From the NCBI GenBank assembly GCA_965201085.1, contig CBDAVS010000047.1:124001-188000 (forward strand): 64,000 bases of DNA. The letters run 5' to 3'. Positions 46,192 to 56,205 of this stretch are shown here, piece after piece. The first letter of the stretch is position 1, and each line of letters begins with the position of its first letter. The translations under genes and the position numbers were made by a program. The DNA is from JAPOUP01 sp965201085. Lineage in GTDB: Bacteria > Pseudomonadota > Alphaproteobacteria > Rhodobacterales > Rhodobacteraceae. The notes under the pieces were generated by a model, which saw nothing but the letters and a program-made list of their open reading frames with translations, ran no database searches and was not told the DNA's origin.

Positions 46192-46638
46192 TCATGCCGC
46201 TCGGGGATCGAAATCGAGGACCATTCGCCTTAACTCCGGCTCTTCAAGCAACTTCGCCGCTTTCTTGCGGGAAAACCATTTGCGATGGCGCTGTCCCGCT
46301 TCGGGATAGTCACCACGCAGCGCTCTGACCTTGACGGCGAACACGGCGACCACACAGGGGTGCCCCTCGTTGGCGTCCTGCTTGGTATAGGAATAGATTC
46401 CAAGGCAGTTGCCACGCGACCACCCTTCCACTCCCGCCTCTTCCCATGCTTCCCGCATCGCCGCCTCGGCGGGCGTAGTATCGGGCATGGGCCAACCCTT
46501 CGGCACGATCCAGCGACCGGTTCCGCGGCTTGTGATCAATAGCACTCGCACTTTGTCGTTGATCACGCGGTAACAAAGCGCACCGAACTGGGTGCGAACG
46601 TCGCGTTTCCTGAACGGTGCGATCCGCATCGGACGCAT
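46192..46638 (-). CDS. NUDIX hydrolase
   Basis: About 148 residues. Nudix box: G-W-P-M-P-D-T-T-P-A-E-A-A-M-R-E-A-W-E-E-A-G-V, with the R-E-x-x-E-E metal ligands. Substrate is a nucleoside diphosphate derivative or diphosphoinositol-like compound; this short type resembles DIPP-like members in alphaproteobacteria. GGAAAGG 5 nt upstream supports the start at 46638; longer frames exist to 46680. Confidence 0.85.
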   Translation of the reverse strand: MRPMRIAPFRKRDVRTQFGALCYRVINDKVRVLLITSRGTGRWIVPKGWPMPDTTPAEAAMREAWEEAGVEGWSRGNCLGIYSYTKQDANEGHPCVVAVFAVKVRALRGDYPEAGQRHRKWFSRKKAAKLLEEPELRRMVLDFDPRAA

Positions 46639-46990
46639 TTTGCCTTTCCGGATTTTCATATTCCGCCGACGGTAAACCACACGCTATTTTGTGCCGGTAA
46701 AGGTATTTTCTCCCATATACTAGCAAAATGAGTGAAGACCGCAAGGTAGGCTGGAAGAGGTTCGGAGATTCCCAAGGTGAGGATCGCCCGTGACCTCGAA
46801 GTCTTGCGGATAACCGTTTACGGAGCGCTGGACGGATAAGTTTTCAGAAATGTGGCATCTTGCGCGGAGTGTGGCACATCACGTGTCTTTGTTGGGATAG
46901 ACGCAACTATCGCGTAGGCAGGGTTTCGTCAGCTATCCGCTGCTTTCGTGCTCGCGACGATCGCTGACGTTTTGCGCAATCGCTTACTTA
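46639..46990. other. Gap between NUDIX gene and ISNCY copy D
   Basis: About 350 bp, AT-richer than the IS. No gene recognised; a 21-codon ATG frame at 46728 is probably chance. Confidence 0.4.
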
Positions 46991-48770
46991 GTGTCTGCCA
47001 GAAACCCCGTGTTTTTCCGGGGATCGGGCCGAATCCGGCGGATTCCGGCTTCACGGGGCCGTGGCCGGGCCCGTCGGAGCGCCGCCCGGGGCTTCGACGG
47101 GACGGTCGGTGGCGGGAACATATGGTGAACATCCGGGCCTCCGCCGGCCCGCGGGCACGCCGGTCCGGAGCCCGGCGACGGCGGGACCTTCCATGGGCCG
47201 GTTCACCGGTGGACGCCCCGGTCAGGCGGCGGGGAGCACGGGGCGCTCCCTCGCCCGCGGCATCAGGCCGGGGCGGTGGACGTTCGCGGCCAGCACCGCC
47301 AGCGCCACGGCGCCGGCGAAACCCTCCTTTCCGTGGCCGCCGACGCGGTCCAGACCGCGGTGCTCCAGGCTGTTGATGGCCGACCCGCCGACGGCGTGGG
47401 CGCGCCGCGCCCCGCGGAACGCCTCCCCGCTTTCCCGGACGCGGTCCGCCTTCGACAGCCTGCCTTTCCGCGGCATGGCGTCGGCTCCGGCATCCCGGCA
47501 GGCCCCAGCCGGTCCGGGGGGCTGTGCGGACCCCTGTCGAAGCTCACCACCGAGAGATCCGGGAACCGGGCCCGCGCCTCCCCGCCCATGGGGACCGCCA
47601 CGTCCATGTCGCTCCCCTCCCACATCACCGAACGGTGCGGGAGGAATCCGTGACGGTCCTCAGGGATGCGGACGGGGACGCCGGGCTCCACCGGGACCCC
47701 GGCCTTTCCCTTCGATATCCAGCGGGTGTGCGGCCCGGATATCGGGTGCACCTTCCCGCGGTGCGGGATCGTCCCTCCCTTCAGGATCCGCCGTCCGGTC
47801 AGGTCCGCCCGGTGCCTGACATGGCCGATGAAGCCCCGGATACTGTCCGATGGGCCCGGGATACCCAACCTGCCGTCGATCTCCGCGCGGCTGGCCTCCG
47901 CCCTGTCCGCCAGCTTCAGCGCCAGTCGGCGCGGCGCCTCCACGTCCCTCAGGCGCGGGTTGGCGAGCCGTGACGTGGCGACACCGGGACAGAGCCTGCG
48001 GAGCTTTCCGCAAAGGTATTCCTTCCGCCGCCAGCCGGGCGGCCCCAGCCCCCGCAGGCCCGGGACACGTCCCGGACCATGCACCGCGCCGCGTCCATCG
48101 GCAGGCTGCGGTCGGCCGGATGGTGGACGTCGGTCCCGGCCACGAAGGAATGACGGCGGCCGCGCGACGCGGCGCCAGGCTTTTCCGCCGCCACCCTGTG
48201 GCCCCTCTCCACGACCATCTTTCCGACCTCGGCGGGAAGCTCCGGCGAGGGGAGCAACACGCTGTCAACCAGACGCCGGTATCCGTATCCGTCCACGTCC
48301 CATGATCCGTGGCCCGGCCTCCGGCCTTCGCCGGATCGGGATGTGTTGGTTCGCCAGTTCCTGAAGCCGGTCGAAACCGCACCCGAGACCCTGCTTCACG
48401 ACCCCCAGCATCAGGATGGTCCACAGCTCCATCCCCGGCCTGCCGACCCGGCGGCTCTTTCCGGGAAGCACCATCCTGTCCAGAAGCCCGGACAGCCGCT
48501 TTCGGGTCCCTTCGTCGCCGCAGGGGTCCTGGAGGCCGATCAGGATCGCCGGGATGTCGTCCCTCGATTTCACGGTCAGCCTGATCCTCCTGATGTCGGG
48601 GGCGTCGGGCCGCCGCTGGGTGTCGTGGACCCTGCGCATGGGGGCCTCCTGAAGGGGAGGATTGCCGGATTCCGCGGCATACCCTGACTGCCATATCCGG
48701 TGATTTTTCGCAAGGCGGATTCCGTCATTTACCGCAAAAAACCGCACTTTGGCAGTTTTCTGGCGGACAC
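46991..48770 (-). mobile_element. ISNCY/IS1202-like element, copy D (both ends, longest)
   Basis: Ends are GTGTCTGCCAGAAA at 46991 and the complement of GTGTCCGCCAGAAAACTGCC at 48770. The 1,780-bp copy is the most complete and matches the family's usual ~1.75 kb. No target duplication is visible on comparing 27 nt of each flank. Its transposase-start end lies 30 bp before the sulfatase ATG, so the insertion displaced that gene's promoter but kept its ribosome binding site. Confidence 0.88.
47222..48639 (-). pseudogene. ISNCY-like DDE transposase, copy D, frameshifted
   Basis: Starts M-R-R-V-H-D-T-Q-R-R-P and reaches the expected C-terminus (E-R-P-V-L-P-A-A) at 47222, so no large part is missing. 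At least two frame changes separate the N-terminal part, the middle (S-R-A-E-I-D-G-R-L-G-I-P) and the C-terminal part (S-K-A-D-R-V-R-E-S-G-E-A-F). The first Asp block reads G-T-D-V-H-H-P-A-D. Confidence 0.7.
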
Positions 48771-49068
48771 TAAACTAGCAGAAAAGCGGCCGGAGGCAGA
48801 ATGACCATACGTCCCAACTTCCTGTTCATCATCACGGACCAGCACAGGGCGGATCACCTTGGCTGCTACGGCAACCCGACGGTAAACACGCCAAATATCG
48901 ACAGGATCGCGAAGAAGGGAACGCTTTGGTAACGATTTTACGTGGCAAACCCAATCTGCATGCCGAACCGAGCCTCGATCATGACCGGCCGGATGTGTTC
49001 GGTTCACGGGGCACGTCACAACGGCATCCCGCTGTCCCGCAGCCATAACACCTTTGTGGAGATCCTCA

Positions 49069-50065
49069 GAGTTTGTTCCATAAGTTGAGTGGTCCCGCAG
49101 GATGTGGCATTCCGGTTGGTGAACGCACCCAGATACGGAGAGAGCCATGCCCTGGAACAGGACCACCCAACAGCTCCATAAGCGCCCGGACGACCACGGT
49201 CAAAACGATCTGACCGACGCCGAATGGACCATCATTGAGCCGATGCCGCCGAAGCGGGGAAGGATGGGACGGCCGCGCGGGGTCGACCTTCGGTCGGTGT
49301 TCGACGCGGTCCGGTATATCCTGTCCACGGGATGCCGGTGGCGCGCGTTACCCTCTGGATATCCACCGTTTTCCACCGACCGGAACCATTTTTACGCATG
49401 GCGGCGGAGCGGGCTCCCGGCGCGTCTCGCGCATCGTCTCCGGGACCTCGCGCGGCGGTGTCCGGGGCGCTCCGCGGAGCCGACCGCCGCCCCGGTCGAC
49501 AGCCGGTCGGTGAGGACCACGGAGAGCGGCGGGCCCCGCGGCCACCACGCCGGCAGGAAGGTGAAGGGGAGGAAAAGGCACCTGATCGTGGACGCCGACG
49601 GCACACCGATCGTCATGACGGTTCACACCGCCGACATCCAGGACCGGGACGGCGCACCGGACCTGATCGCGGAGCTGCTGGAGACGGCCCCGACGGTGTG
49701 TAGGCCGTTCGCCGACGGTGGCCACCCGGGTCCGAAGCTGCGGGAGCGGCCTGCGGGGATGGGGTTGCCGGACGTGATCAGGATCGTCGAAAGACCGGAG
49801 GATGTCAAAGGGTTCACGGTTCCCTGCCGCCGGTGGGTCGTGGAGCGGACCTTCGCCTGGATGGGCCGGTGCCGCCGCCTGTCGAAGGACTGCGGGCGCC
49901 TCTGCGGGAACTCGCTGGCATCCGGGGTGAGGCATCACGCGCCACCGGTCCGAGCGTGATGCCGAACGCTGGCCGCCTGCCGGTTCCTGCTCAGGCGGGT
50001 GGCGAGGGCGTCAACTCCATGAAAAACAATGGTTTAATCATATTAGTGAGTTATGATTCAAACTC
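49069..50065 (+). mobile_element. IS5-family (IS1031-type) element, copy E
   Basis: A 997-bp element with GAGTTTG ends and duplication TCA at 49066-49068 and 50066-50068, inserted in the sulfatase gene in the same orientation. The leader carries the conserved left end GTTCCATAAGTTGAGTGG. Confidence 0.92.
49147..49959 (+). CDS. IS5-family transposase, intact frame (copy E)
   Basis: The 270-residue product begins M-P-W-N-R-T-T-Q-Q-L. The IS5 N-terminal domain is L-T-D-A-E-W-T-I-I-E-P, and the core has V-D-S-R-S-V (Asp), F-A-D-G-G-H (Asp) and V-V-E-R-T-F-A-W (Glu). Compared with copy F it has E-R-P-E-D for E-K-P-K-D, T-V-P-C for T-V-L-Y and D-C-G-R for D-Y-E-R. The stop codon sits inside a short hairpin (CATCACG pairing with CGTGATG, 49933-49960). 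Confidence 0.88.
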   Translation: MPWNRTTQQLHKRPDDHGQNDLTDAEWTIIEPMPPKRGRMGRPRGVDLRSVFDAVRYILSTGCRWRALPSGYPPFSTDRNHFYAWRRSGLPARLAHRLRDLARRCPGRSAEPTAAPVDSRSVRTTESGGPRGHHAGRKVKGRKRHLIVDADGTPIVMTVHTADIQDRDGAPDLIAELLETAPTVCRPFADGGHPGPKLRERPAGMGLPDVIRIVERPEDVKGFTVPCRRWVVERTFAWMGRCRRLSKDCGRLCGNSLASGVRHHAPPVRA

Positions 50066-51381
50066 TCAGAGATGCAGCCTACAGTACAGGGCTGATCGGC
50101 AAATCGCATCTGCAGTGCTTCACGGGTTTGCCTGCCACCAACAGATACATGCCAGTGGACGGCCTGTCGACACCAAGTCCACATCTGCGGGATGCGATCA
50201 AGGACAGCCGCCATTCCGCCGACTATGACCTGGAAATCGTGACCGGATGGAACAGGCCGCTATCGGAGCGATACGGGGGCGACTGTTACGGATTTGAACA
50301 TGTGGAGGTGGTCGCCGAGCATGGTGACCGGGCCTGTGGAGATTATCTCCTATGGGCGCAGGACCAATACTCGGGCTTCCACAGGCTTGCTGGCCCTGAG
50401 AATGCTCTGCCGGACAACCGCATCAAAGCCCCGCAGGCATGGCGAACGGCTGTCCCGGAGGAACTGTATTCGACGACATGAATCGCGGATCGGTCCGAAG
50501 CATGGCTGTCGGAGAAGGCGGATGGCGAGGAACCGTTCTTTCTGCAGATGTCGTTTCCCGACCCGCATCATCCTTTTACGCCGCCCGGACGGTACTGGGG
50601 TATGTACGACCCGGCGCAGATGGAACTGCCGAGATCGTTCGGCAAGTGTGAACTGCCTCCGATCCGGGCAATGCAGGACGCGCTCCCCAGCGGCCAGGAT
50701 CCCAGAGACAGCCAGAATCCCTTCGCGGTCACGGAAGAGGAGGCGAGAGGTATCATTGCGCTGACCTATGGAATGATCTCCATGATCGATGATGCCATCG
50801 GGCGGGTGCTGGAACGGCTTCAGATTCTCGGTCTTGCCGAGGACACCGTGGTGATCTTTACGTCGGACCACGGTGATTATATGGGTGACCACGGACTGAT
50901 GCCAAAAAATACTACTCATTATCAAGGGCTTATTCGCGTTCCGTTCATATGGAATGACCCGGCGGACCCGGCATTGGGCATAGCTGACAGCGGTTTGGCC
51001 TCTCCCATCGATATCGCACCCACCATTTTGGCCCGGGCGGGACTCCAGCCGTATAACGGCATTCAGGTCCTTGACCTCAGCACGGCGCTCGCTCCGGAGT
51101 CAATCATCGTCGAAGAGGACAGCCAAAGGCAGATGATCGGCTTTGACCGCCCGCAGCGCGTCCGCACAGTCGTTACCGAGCGGTACCGCATGTCTTTACG
51201 TGAAGGCGAGGGCTGTGACGAACTCTATGATCTGGAAAACGATCCTGACGAGTTGAACAACCTGTAGGACCATCCCGGATCAAGGACAGCCAGACAGGCG
51301 GTCACCGAAATGATGCTGCGCAGATTGATCGAACTCCAGGACCGTTCGCCGCTGCCCGCCTACCGGGCATAGAAATATCGC

Positions 51382-51774
51382 TTGACCGGTTCCGCAGCAG
51401 AACCTGGTCCAGGTTTGTCGGCTGCGGCGGCATGGGATGCCGCGCTCTGGGCTTGCGGACCGGGGGCGTTCGGCGCCTACACGGATGTGCTTCGGACCGT
51501 TCGCGAAGCCATCGATACGGAAACCGGGATAGCGGCCAGCTACGCCGAAGGTATCGCCCGTAATCATCCATTCGTCGACGGCAACAGGTGTACCGCGTTT
51601 GCTACCGCCGATGTCTTCCCTGTCGGAAACGGCTATTTTTCGAAACGCGCCTGGGGCCATGAGCATGCGGAGATGATGCAGCGGCTCGGTCAGGGAACAA
51701 CCAATCGAAATGATGCGGCAGAGCATTTCCGTAGGCATTCCAGCTCTTTTTTGTGCGACAGACACCGGACTTGA
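51382..51774 (+). pseudogene. Doc/Fic-type toxin remnant
   Basis: The core reads A-E-G-I-A-R-N-H-P-F-V-D-G-N-R-C-T-A-F, the catalytic loop H-x-F-x-D-G-N-[KR]-R of Doc-type kinases with the last Arg replaced by Cys. The upstream half of a normal Doc (about 60 residues with the L-x-E-S-A family region) is not recognisable, so the gene is truncated or rearranged. No Phd-type antitoxin is visible. Confidence 0.6.
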
Positions 51775-52059
51775 AGTTCGACCCATTACTCGATGAAGCA
51801 AATGGTGACCGCCGACAGTCAATTCGCCGGGATCAAGGCGTTCAAGTCACTTCCTTCAAAACCAAACCATCCGAAAATACATCACCCTGAACCAATAACC
51901 GAACTCGACGGTACGAAAGCTATATCGCTCATTCGGATCGGGATTCAACGAGAAACAGCCCCTGCGGAAGCGCGATGAAATACCATCCCGAATCGAATAG
52001 GGGAGCTATTCGAAGTGCCGCTTCCGCACCGACCGCATTGTGTCGCCCCGCAACCCGAC
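51775..52059. other. Gap between the doc remnant and GNAT gene
   Basis: No gene recognised; a 61-codon frame at 51793-51978 has no resemblance I can name. Confidence 0.35.
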
Positions 52060-52644
52060 CTATCCGACTTCCGTACGGCCCCGACGATCCGGGCGGAGAT
52101 TCGCATAAAGCACATGGTTTCGCCAGCGACCGCCTATCTGCAAATAGCTTTGGGCAACCCCCTCGTATTTGAATCCGGCCTTTTCCAAAACCCGACGCGA
52201 AGCCACGTTCTCGGGAAGACAGGCCGCCTCGACACGCGACAGGTCCAGCATAGCGAAACTGTAATGTACGACGGCATCGATCGCTTCACGCATATAGCCT
52301 TTAAGTGCATGGGGTTCCCCGATCCAATACCCGAGCGTTCCGGCTTGGGCGGGTCCACGCCTGATATTGTCAAGCGTAACAGCCCCCAGAAGCGCCTCAT
52401 CCTCGCGGCGAATCAGAAACAGTGGAAGCGCATTGCCGTCAGCGACGGACCGCTGCGCCCAATATACCCGATCGGAAAACGCCTTGCGGGTCAGATGGTC
52501 AGACGACCAGGCGGGCTCCCACGGGGCCAGAAACTCCCGGCTGATCTGCCGGAGATCCATCCAGGGGCGAAAGTCGGAATGCCGCGGCGAACGAAGGACC
52601 AACCGCTCGGTAACCAGCCGGACCTGTCGACGGCGGCCCAGCAT
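52060..52644 (-). CDS. RimJ/RimL-type GNAT N-acetyltransferase
   Basis: The 194-residue product starts near V-T-E-R-L-V-L-R-S-P, with the acetyl-CoA loop region L-G-Y-W-I-G-E-P-H-A-L-K-G-Y-M-R-E-A and N-V-A-S-R-R-V-L-E-K-A-G-F, typical of ribosomal-protein-alanine acetyltransferase relatives. The start overlaps the M16 peptidase stop (TGATG), so it is the last gene of the thrC-M16-GNAT operon. Confidence 0.92.
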   Translation of the reverse strand: MLGRRRQVRLVTERLVLRSPRHSDFRPWMDLRQISREFLAPWEPAWSSDHLTRKAFSDRVYWAQRSVADGNALPLFLIRREDEALLGAVTLDNIRRGPAQAGTLGYWIGEPHALKGYMREAIDAVVHYSFAMLDLSRVEAACLPENVASRRVLEKAGFKYEGVAQSYLQIGGRWRNHVLYANLRPDRRGRTEVG

Positions 52645-53906
52645 CAGGCCGCCAGCCTCTCCCGCAATTGTGCCAGACGCGGAGCGCGGTCTATCGGGCC
52701 ATACATCGCGAGTGCGGGCCGTGCGGCGGTCTGAACGCGAGAGGCGAACTCCCTCACATGGCCAGCGGTCACGGCATCGATCTTGGCCACTATCTCGTCG
52801 ATCTCAAGCACCCTGCCCCAGACGGAGATCTGACGGGCCATGCGCTCCGCACGCGCCGAAGGACTCTCGAGACCCATCAGGATTCCCGCCCGCATCTGCG
52901 CCCGGGCTCGGTCAACCTCAACATCCGTCATGTCCTCGGCGGCGCGTCTTAGCTCATCGATCGTGAGATACGCCAATTCGTCGATCTGATCCGCCGAGGT
53001 ACCGGCGTAAATCGTGGTAAGTCCCGTATCCGCATAGGAGCCGGCCTGTGCCGAAATAGAATAGCAAAGGCCTCGCTTCTCGCGGATCTCCTGGAACAGC
53101 CGGGATGACATGCCTCCTCCCAAAACGCCGGCATAGACCTGCGCGGTGTGAATATCCTCATCCCGATAGCCCGGCGTCTCGAAGGCGAGCGCGAAATGCA
53201 CCTGTTCCAGCGGCTTAACCTCAAGCCGCTCGCCTCCGGCGAATACGGCTGGCTCGACCTCTCTGCTCCCTCCCCGTGGCAGATGCCCGAAGAGCCTTTC
53301 GGCCAAACCGATAACCGCATCGTGATCGAAAGCCCCGGCGACCGAGAGGATCATTTTCTCCGGCGCGTAATGCTCCGCGACAAATCCGGCAAGATCGTCA
53401 CGCACAAAGCCTCTGACAAAATCGGAAGGGCCCAGAATCGTGCGGCCAAGCGGTTGTCCCGGATAGGCCACTTCCTGAAGCCAATCGAAAATAACCTCAT
53501 CGGGCGTGTCATATATCTGGCCGATCTCCTGCAGGATCACGCCACGCTCGATCTCGATCTCGGCTTCGTCAAACACCGGATTCAACACGATGTCTGCGAT
53601 CACATCGAGCGCAAGCGCAACATCCTCTTCCAGAACGCGCGCGAAATATGCCGTGATCTCACGCGAGGTATATGCATTTATATAACCACCGACATCCTCG
53701 ATATCCTCGGCGATCCGGCGCGCCGACCGGTGCTTGGTTCCCTTGAAGGCCATATGCTCCAGAAAATGGGCAATGCCGTTCTGCTCGACCCGCTCATGGC
53801 GACCACCCGCCATAACCCAGATGCCGAGCGCCGCCGATTTCAGCTCCGGCATCCGCTCGGTGGCAATACGGAAGCCGTTTGGTAGTTCGTTAAGAAGGAT
53901 CGTCAC
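52644..53906 (-). CDS. M16-family zinc peptidase (processing peptidase type)
   Basis: The 420-residue product has the inverted zinc motif H-F-L-E-H at residues 47-51 with the downstream Glu about 75 residues on (I-E-I-E-R-G-V-I-L-Q-E). G-L-C-Y-S-I-S-A near residue 285 belongs to the second half. It resembles bacterial homologues of mitochondrial processing peptidase. It starts with GTG at 53906, overlapping the thrC stop (GTGA). Confidence 0.93.
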   Translation of the reverse strand: MTILLNELPNGFRIATERMPELKSAALGIWVMAGGRHERVEQNGIAHFLEHMAFKGTKHRSARRIAEDIEDVGGYINAYTSREITAYFARVLEEDVALALDVIADIVLNPVFDEAEIEIERGVILQEIGQIYDTPDEVIFDWLQEVAYPGQPLGRTILGPSDFVRGFVRDDLAGFVAEHYAPEKMILSVAGAFDHDAVIGLAERLFGHLPRGGSREVEPAVFAGGERLEVKPLEQVHFALAFETPGYRDEDIHTAQVYAGVLGGGMSSRLFQEIREKRGLCYSISAQAGSYADTGLTTIYAGTSADQIDELAYLTIDELRRAAEDMTDVEVDRARAQMRAGILMGLESPSARAERMARQISVWGRVLEIDEIVAKIDAVTAGHVREFASRVQTAARPALAMYGPIDRAPRLAQLRERLAA

Positions 53907-55291
53907 TTGGCAATACGCCTCCTGATTAATCGCTCAAGCGCGGTGAGGTCATCGGGCACCTCAGTCACGCGTTCGGGTCGCGCATAAAGGTTCGCCATAT
54001 GCGCTGGCAAGGGGGGGCGGATACCGGTCGCCGATTCGACCACGTCCGGAAACTTGGCGGGATGCGCCGTGGCAAGCGTGATCATCGGAGCCGAGCCAAG
54101 GCATTCCTCAGCGACCTTCACTCCGACGGCGGTGTGCGGACAGAGGATTTGACCGGTCGAGTCGTACTGCGCGGCTATGGTTGCGACGGTCTCCGCCTCG
54201 TTGGCCCTCCCGGACGAAAAATCCCCACGAAGCGCCCCAAGCGCCTCCGGACTCACGGTAAATCTACCATTTGCCTTCAGGGCCTCCATGTCGCGTATGA
54301 CCGCATCGGCAGCTTCGCCATATGCGTAATACAGGATACGCTCGAAATTGGAGCTGACCTGTATGTCCATCGACGGACTGTGCGACGGCTGTACGCCCAG
54401 CGTTGCGTGATCACCCGAAACAAGGGTTCTGTGAAGAATGTCGTTCCGGTTGGTCGCGATGACAAGACGTCCGATGGGCAGGCCCATCCGTTTCGCGATC
54501 CAGCCTGCGAATATGTCGCCGAAATTGCCGGTCGGAACCGTGAAATCAACCACCCTGTTCGGGGCACCGAGCGCGACCGCCGACGTAAAGTAATAGACGA
54601 CCTGCGCGAGAACCCGTGCCCAGTTTATCGAATTGACCGCCGCCAGTCGCACATCGTCGCGAAAGCCGAAGTCATTGAACATGTCCTTGACCCGCGCCTG
54701 ACAGTCGTCGAAATCGCCAAGCAGCGCGAGCGCATGGACATTTTTATCGGCGGGAACGGTCATCTGGCGGCGCTGCACCTCCGAAACACGACCGTGGGGA
54801 AAGAGAATGAAGACGTTGACCGCCTCAAGCCTCCTGAACGCTTCGATCGCCGCCGAGCCCGTATCGCCGGACGTGGCGCCGATGATTGAGACGCGTTCCC
54901 CGCGACGCCTGAGCGAGGCCTGAAAGAACTGACCGATAAGCTGCATCGCGAAGTCCTTGAACGCCAGGGTCGGTCCATGAAACAGCTCAAGCAGAAAATG
55001 GTTCGGTCCCAGCTGCGTCAGCGGCGCACGGGCGGCGTGATGGAATCCGCGATATGCCCGCTCCAGGATGTCACGAAACTCATCATCGCCAAAGCTGTCG
55101 CCCACGAACGGTCGCATCACCCGAAATGCGACCTCCTCAAAGGACTGACCGGCGAGCGCGGAAATCTCCTCAGCGTCCATCTGCGGAATCCGGTCCGGAA
55201 GATAGAGACCACCGTCACGGGCAAGTCCGGCGAACATCGCGTCCTCGAACGTCAATGAGGCAGCCTTGCCACGGGTTGAGATATACCGCAT
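53903..55291 (-). CDS. thrC: Threonine synthase
   Basis: The 462-residue product converts O-phosphohomoserine to threonine with PLP. The cofactor Lys is in P-T-L-A-F-K-D-F-A-M near residue 110. Other features: G-A-T-S-G-D-T-G-S-A-A near residue 140 and F-T-V-P-T-G-N-F-G-D phosphate loop. N-terminus M-R-Y-I-S-T-R-G is typical of the long fungal/proteobacterial ThrC. Coupled to the peptidase downstream. Confidence 0.96.
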   Translation of the reverse strand: MRYISTRGKAASLTFEDAMFAGLARDGGLYLPDRIPQMDAEEISALAGQSFEEVAFRVMRPFVGDSFGDDEFRDILERAYRGFHHAARAPLTQLGPNHFLLELFHGPTLAFKDFAMQLIGQFFQASLRRRGERVSIIGATSGDTGSAAIEAFRRLEAVNVFILFPHGRVSEVQRRQMTVPADKNVHALALLGDFDDCQARVKDMFNDFGFRDDVRLAAVNSINWARVLAQVVYYFTSAVALGAPNRVVDFTVPTGNFGDIFAGWIAKRMGLPIGRLVIATNRNDILHRTLVSGDHATLGVQPSHSPSMDIQVSSNFERILYYAYGEAADAVIRDMEALKANGRFTVSPEALGALRGDFSSGRANEAETVATIAAQYDSTGQILCPHTAVGVKVAEECLGSAPMITLATAHPAKFPDVVESATGIRPPLPAHMANLYARPERVTEVPDDLTALERLIRRRIAK

Positions 55292-55303
55292 CGATTTCCT
55301 GTT

Positions 55304-55966
55304 TCAGATGGTTCGCTGGCCGTTGCGCCGCAGCAGAAACGCGGTCATCCCCGCCCAGACCGCAGCTAGGGAAAACCAGGTGACCGCATAGCCGAGATGA
55401 TCGTTCGGAATACCGGCCGTATCCACGGGTAGCGGCGTTACCGAAGGTTCAGGCTCGGAGGTCTCGCGCAGAATTATCAGAACAGCCTCCGTATCGAGCG
55501 CCTCAGCCAGAGCGGGAACGTCGCGAGCGAACCAGTAATTTCCTTCGATATCCGGCTCGGGCGTGAAGACGTCAGCTTCGTCCACCGTTCGATAGTTCCC
55601 GACGATCCGAGCCTCAACCTCGGGACGCAAGGCGTTTTTCTGGTCCTGCGGAACGAATCCCCGGTCGAGCAGGATCCGTCGGCCCTGCGTTTCGAATGCC
55701 GAAACAATCCGGAATCCCGCACCCACCTGCTTGACCGACGTAAGCACATGCGCTTCCGATCCGGTGATCGTGCCTTCCGCGACAACCGGTACGAACTCCT
55801 CAAAACGCTGGCTGAACACGGGCACAGGTTCGTTCGCCATCTGGGCTTCAATCCGAGCGAGCATAGCCTCCTTCCACGCAAGCCTTCGAATCTGCCAAAC
55901 GCCAAGCGACACCAGAACCGCGCAACCGACGATGCCGAAGATCAAAGGGACCAGCCAATGTCTCAT
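55304..55966 (-). CDS. SURF1-family cytochrome oxidase assembly protein
   Basis: About 220 residues with an N-terminal membrane span (W-L-V-P-L-I-F-G-I-V) and a C-terminal span (L-G-Y-A-V-T-W-F-S-L-A-A-V-W). Between them is the SURF1 domain with G-F-V-P and L-D-R-G-F. SURF1 assists haem a insertion into subunit I of aa3-type oxidase. GGAG 5 nt upstream supports 55966; a longer frame to 56002 exists. The 240 bp between it and ctaE hold a minus-strand ORF I do not recognise. Confidence 0.92.
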   Translation of the reverse strand: MRHWLVPLIFGIVGCAVLVSLGVWQIRRLAWKEAMLARIEAQMANEPVPVFSQRFEEFVPVVAEGTITGSEAHVLTSVKQVGAGFRIVSAFETQGRRILLDRGFVPQDQKNALRPEVEARIVGNYRTVDEADVFTPEPDIEGNYWFARDVPALAEALDTEAVLIILRETSEPEPSVTPLPVDTAGIPNDHLGYAVTWFSLAAVWAGMTAFLLRRNGQRTI

Positions 55967-56205
55967 TCCTGCTCCATCCGCGAACGCACCAGGGACCACC
56001 ACACCGATTCACGTCCCCATGGCACCAAATGACAGCATGGAGGCATCGTGTGGTCGGCCAGACAACGGCTTTGGTGGCATTCCGTATTTCGCAACCAACC
56101 GCCAGCGCACCGTGCGCCGATCCAGAAAACCGGTAGGCAACCGACGCAATAGACGAATGGCCCTGACCGCTCGCCCCGCTTCACGAAACCCGCAATGCCC
56201 TGCGC

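Larger units (their letters stand above)
48801..51372 (+). pseudogene. Sulfatase (formylglycine type), split by IS5 and with nonsense codons
   Basis: Good ribosome binding site (CGGAGG) and start M-T-I-R-P-N-F-L-F-I-I-T-D-Q-H-R-A-D. The formylglycine motif is present (C-M-P-N-R-A-S), as are later metal-site residues (T-S-D-H-G-D-Y-M-G-D-H-G). IS5 copy E interrupts it after I-L-R at 49068 and it resumes at 50069. Independent stops occur: TAA at about 48930, TGA at 50479 and TAG at about 51265, after which the same frame continues to R-S-P-L-P-A-Y-R-A-stop at 51372. At the last two a Trp codon would suit the context. The intact enzyme would hydrolyse sulfate esters such as choline sulfate or glycan sulfates. 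Confidence 0.88.
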
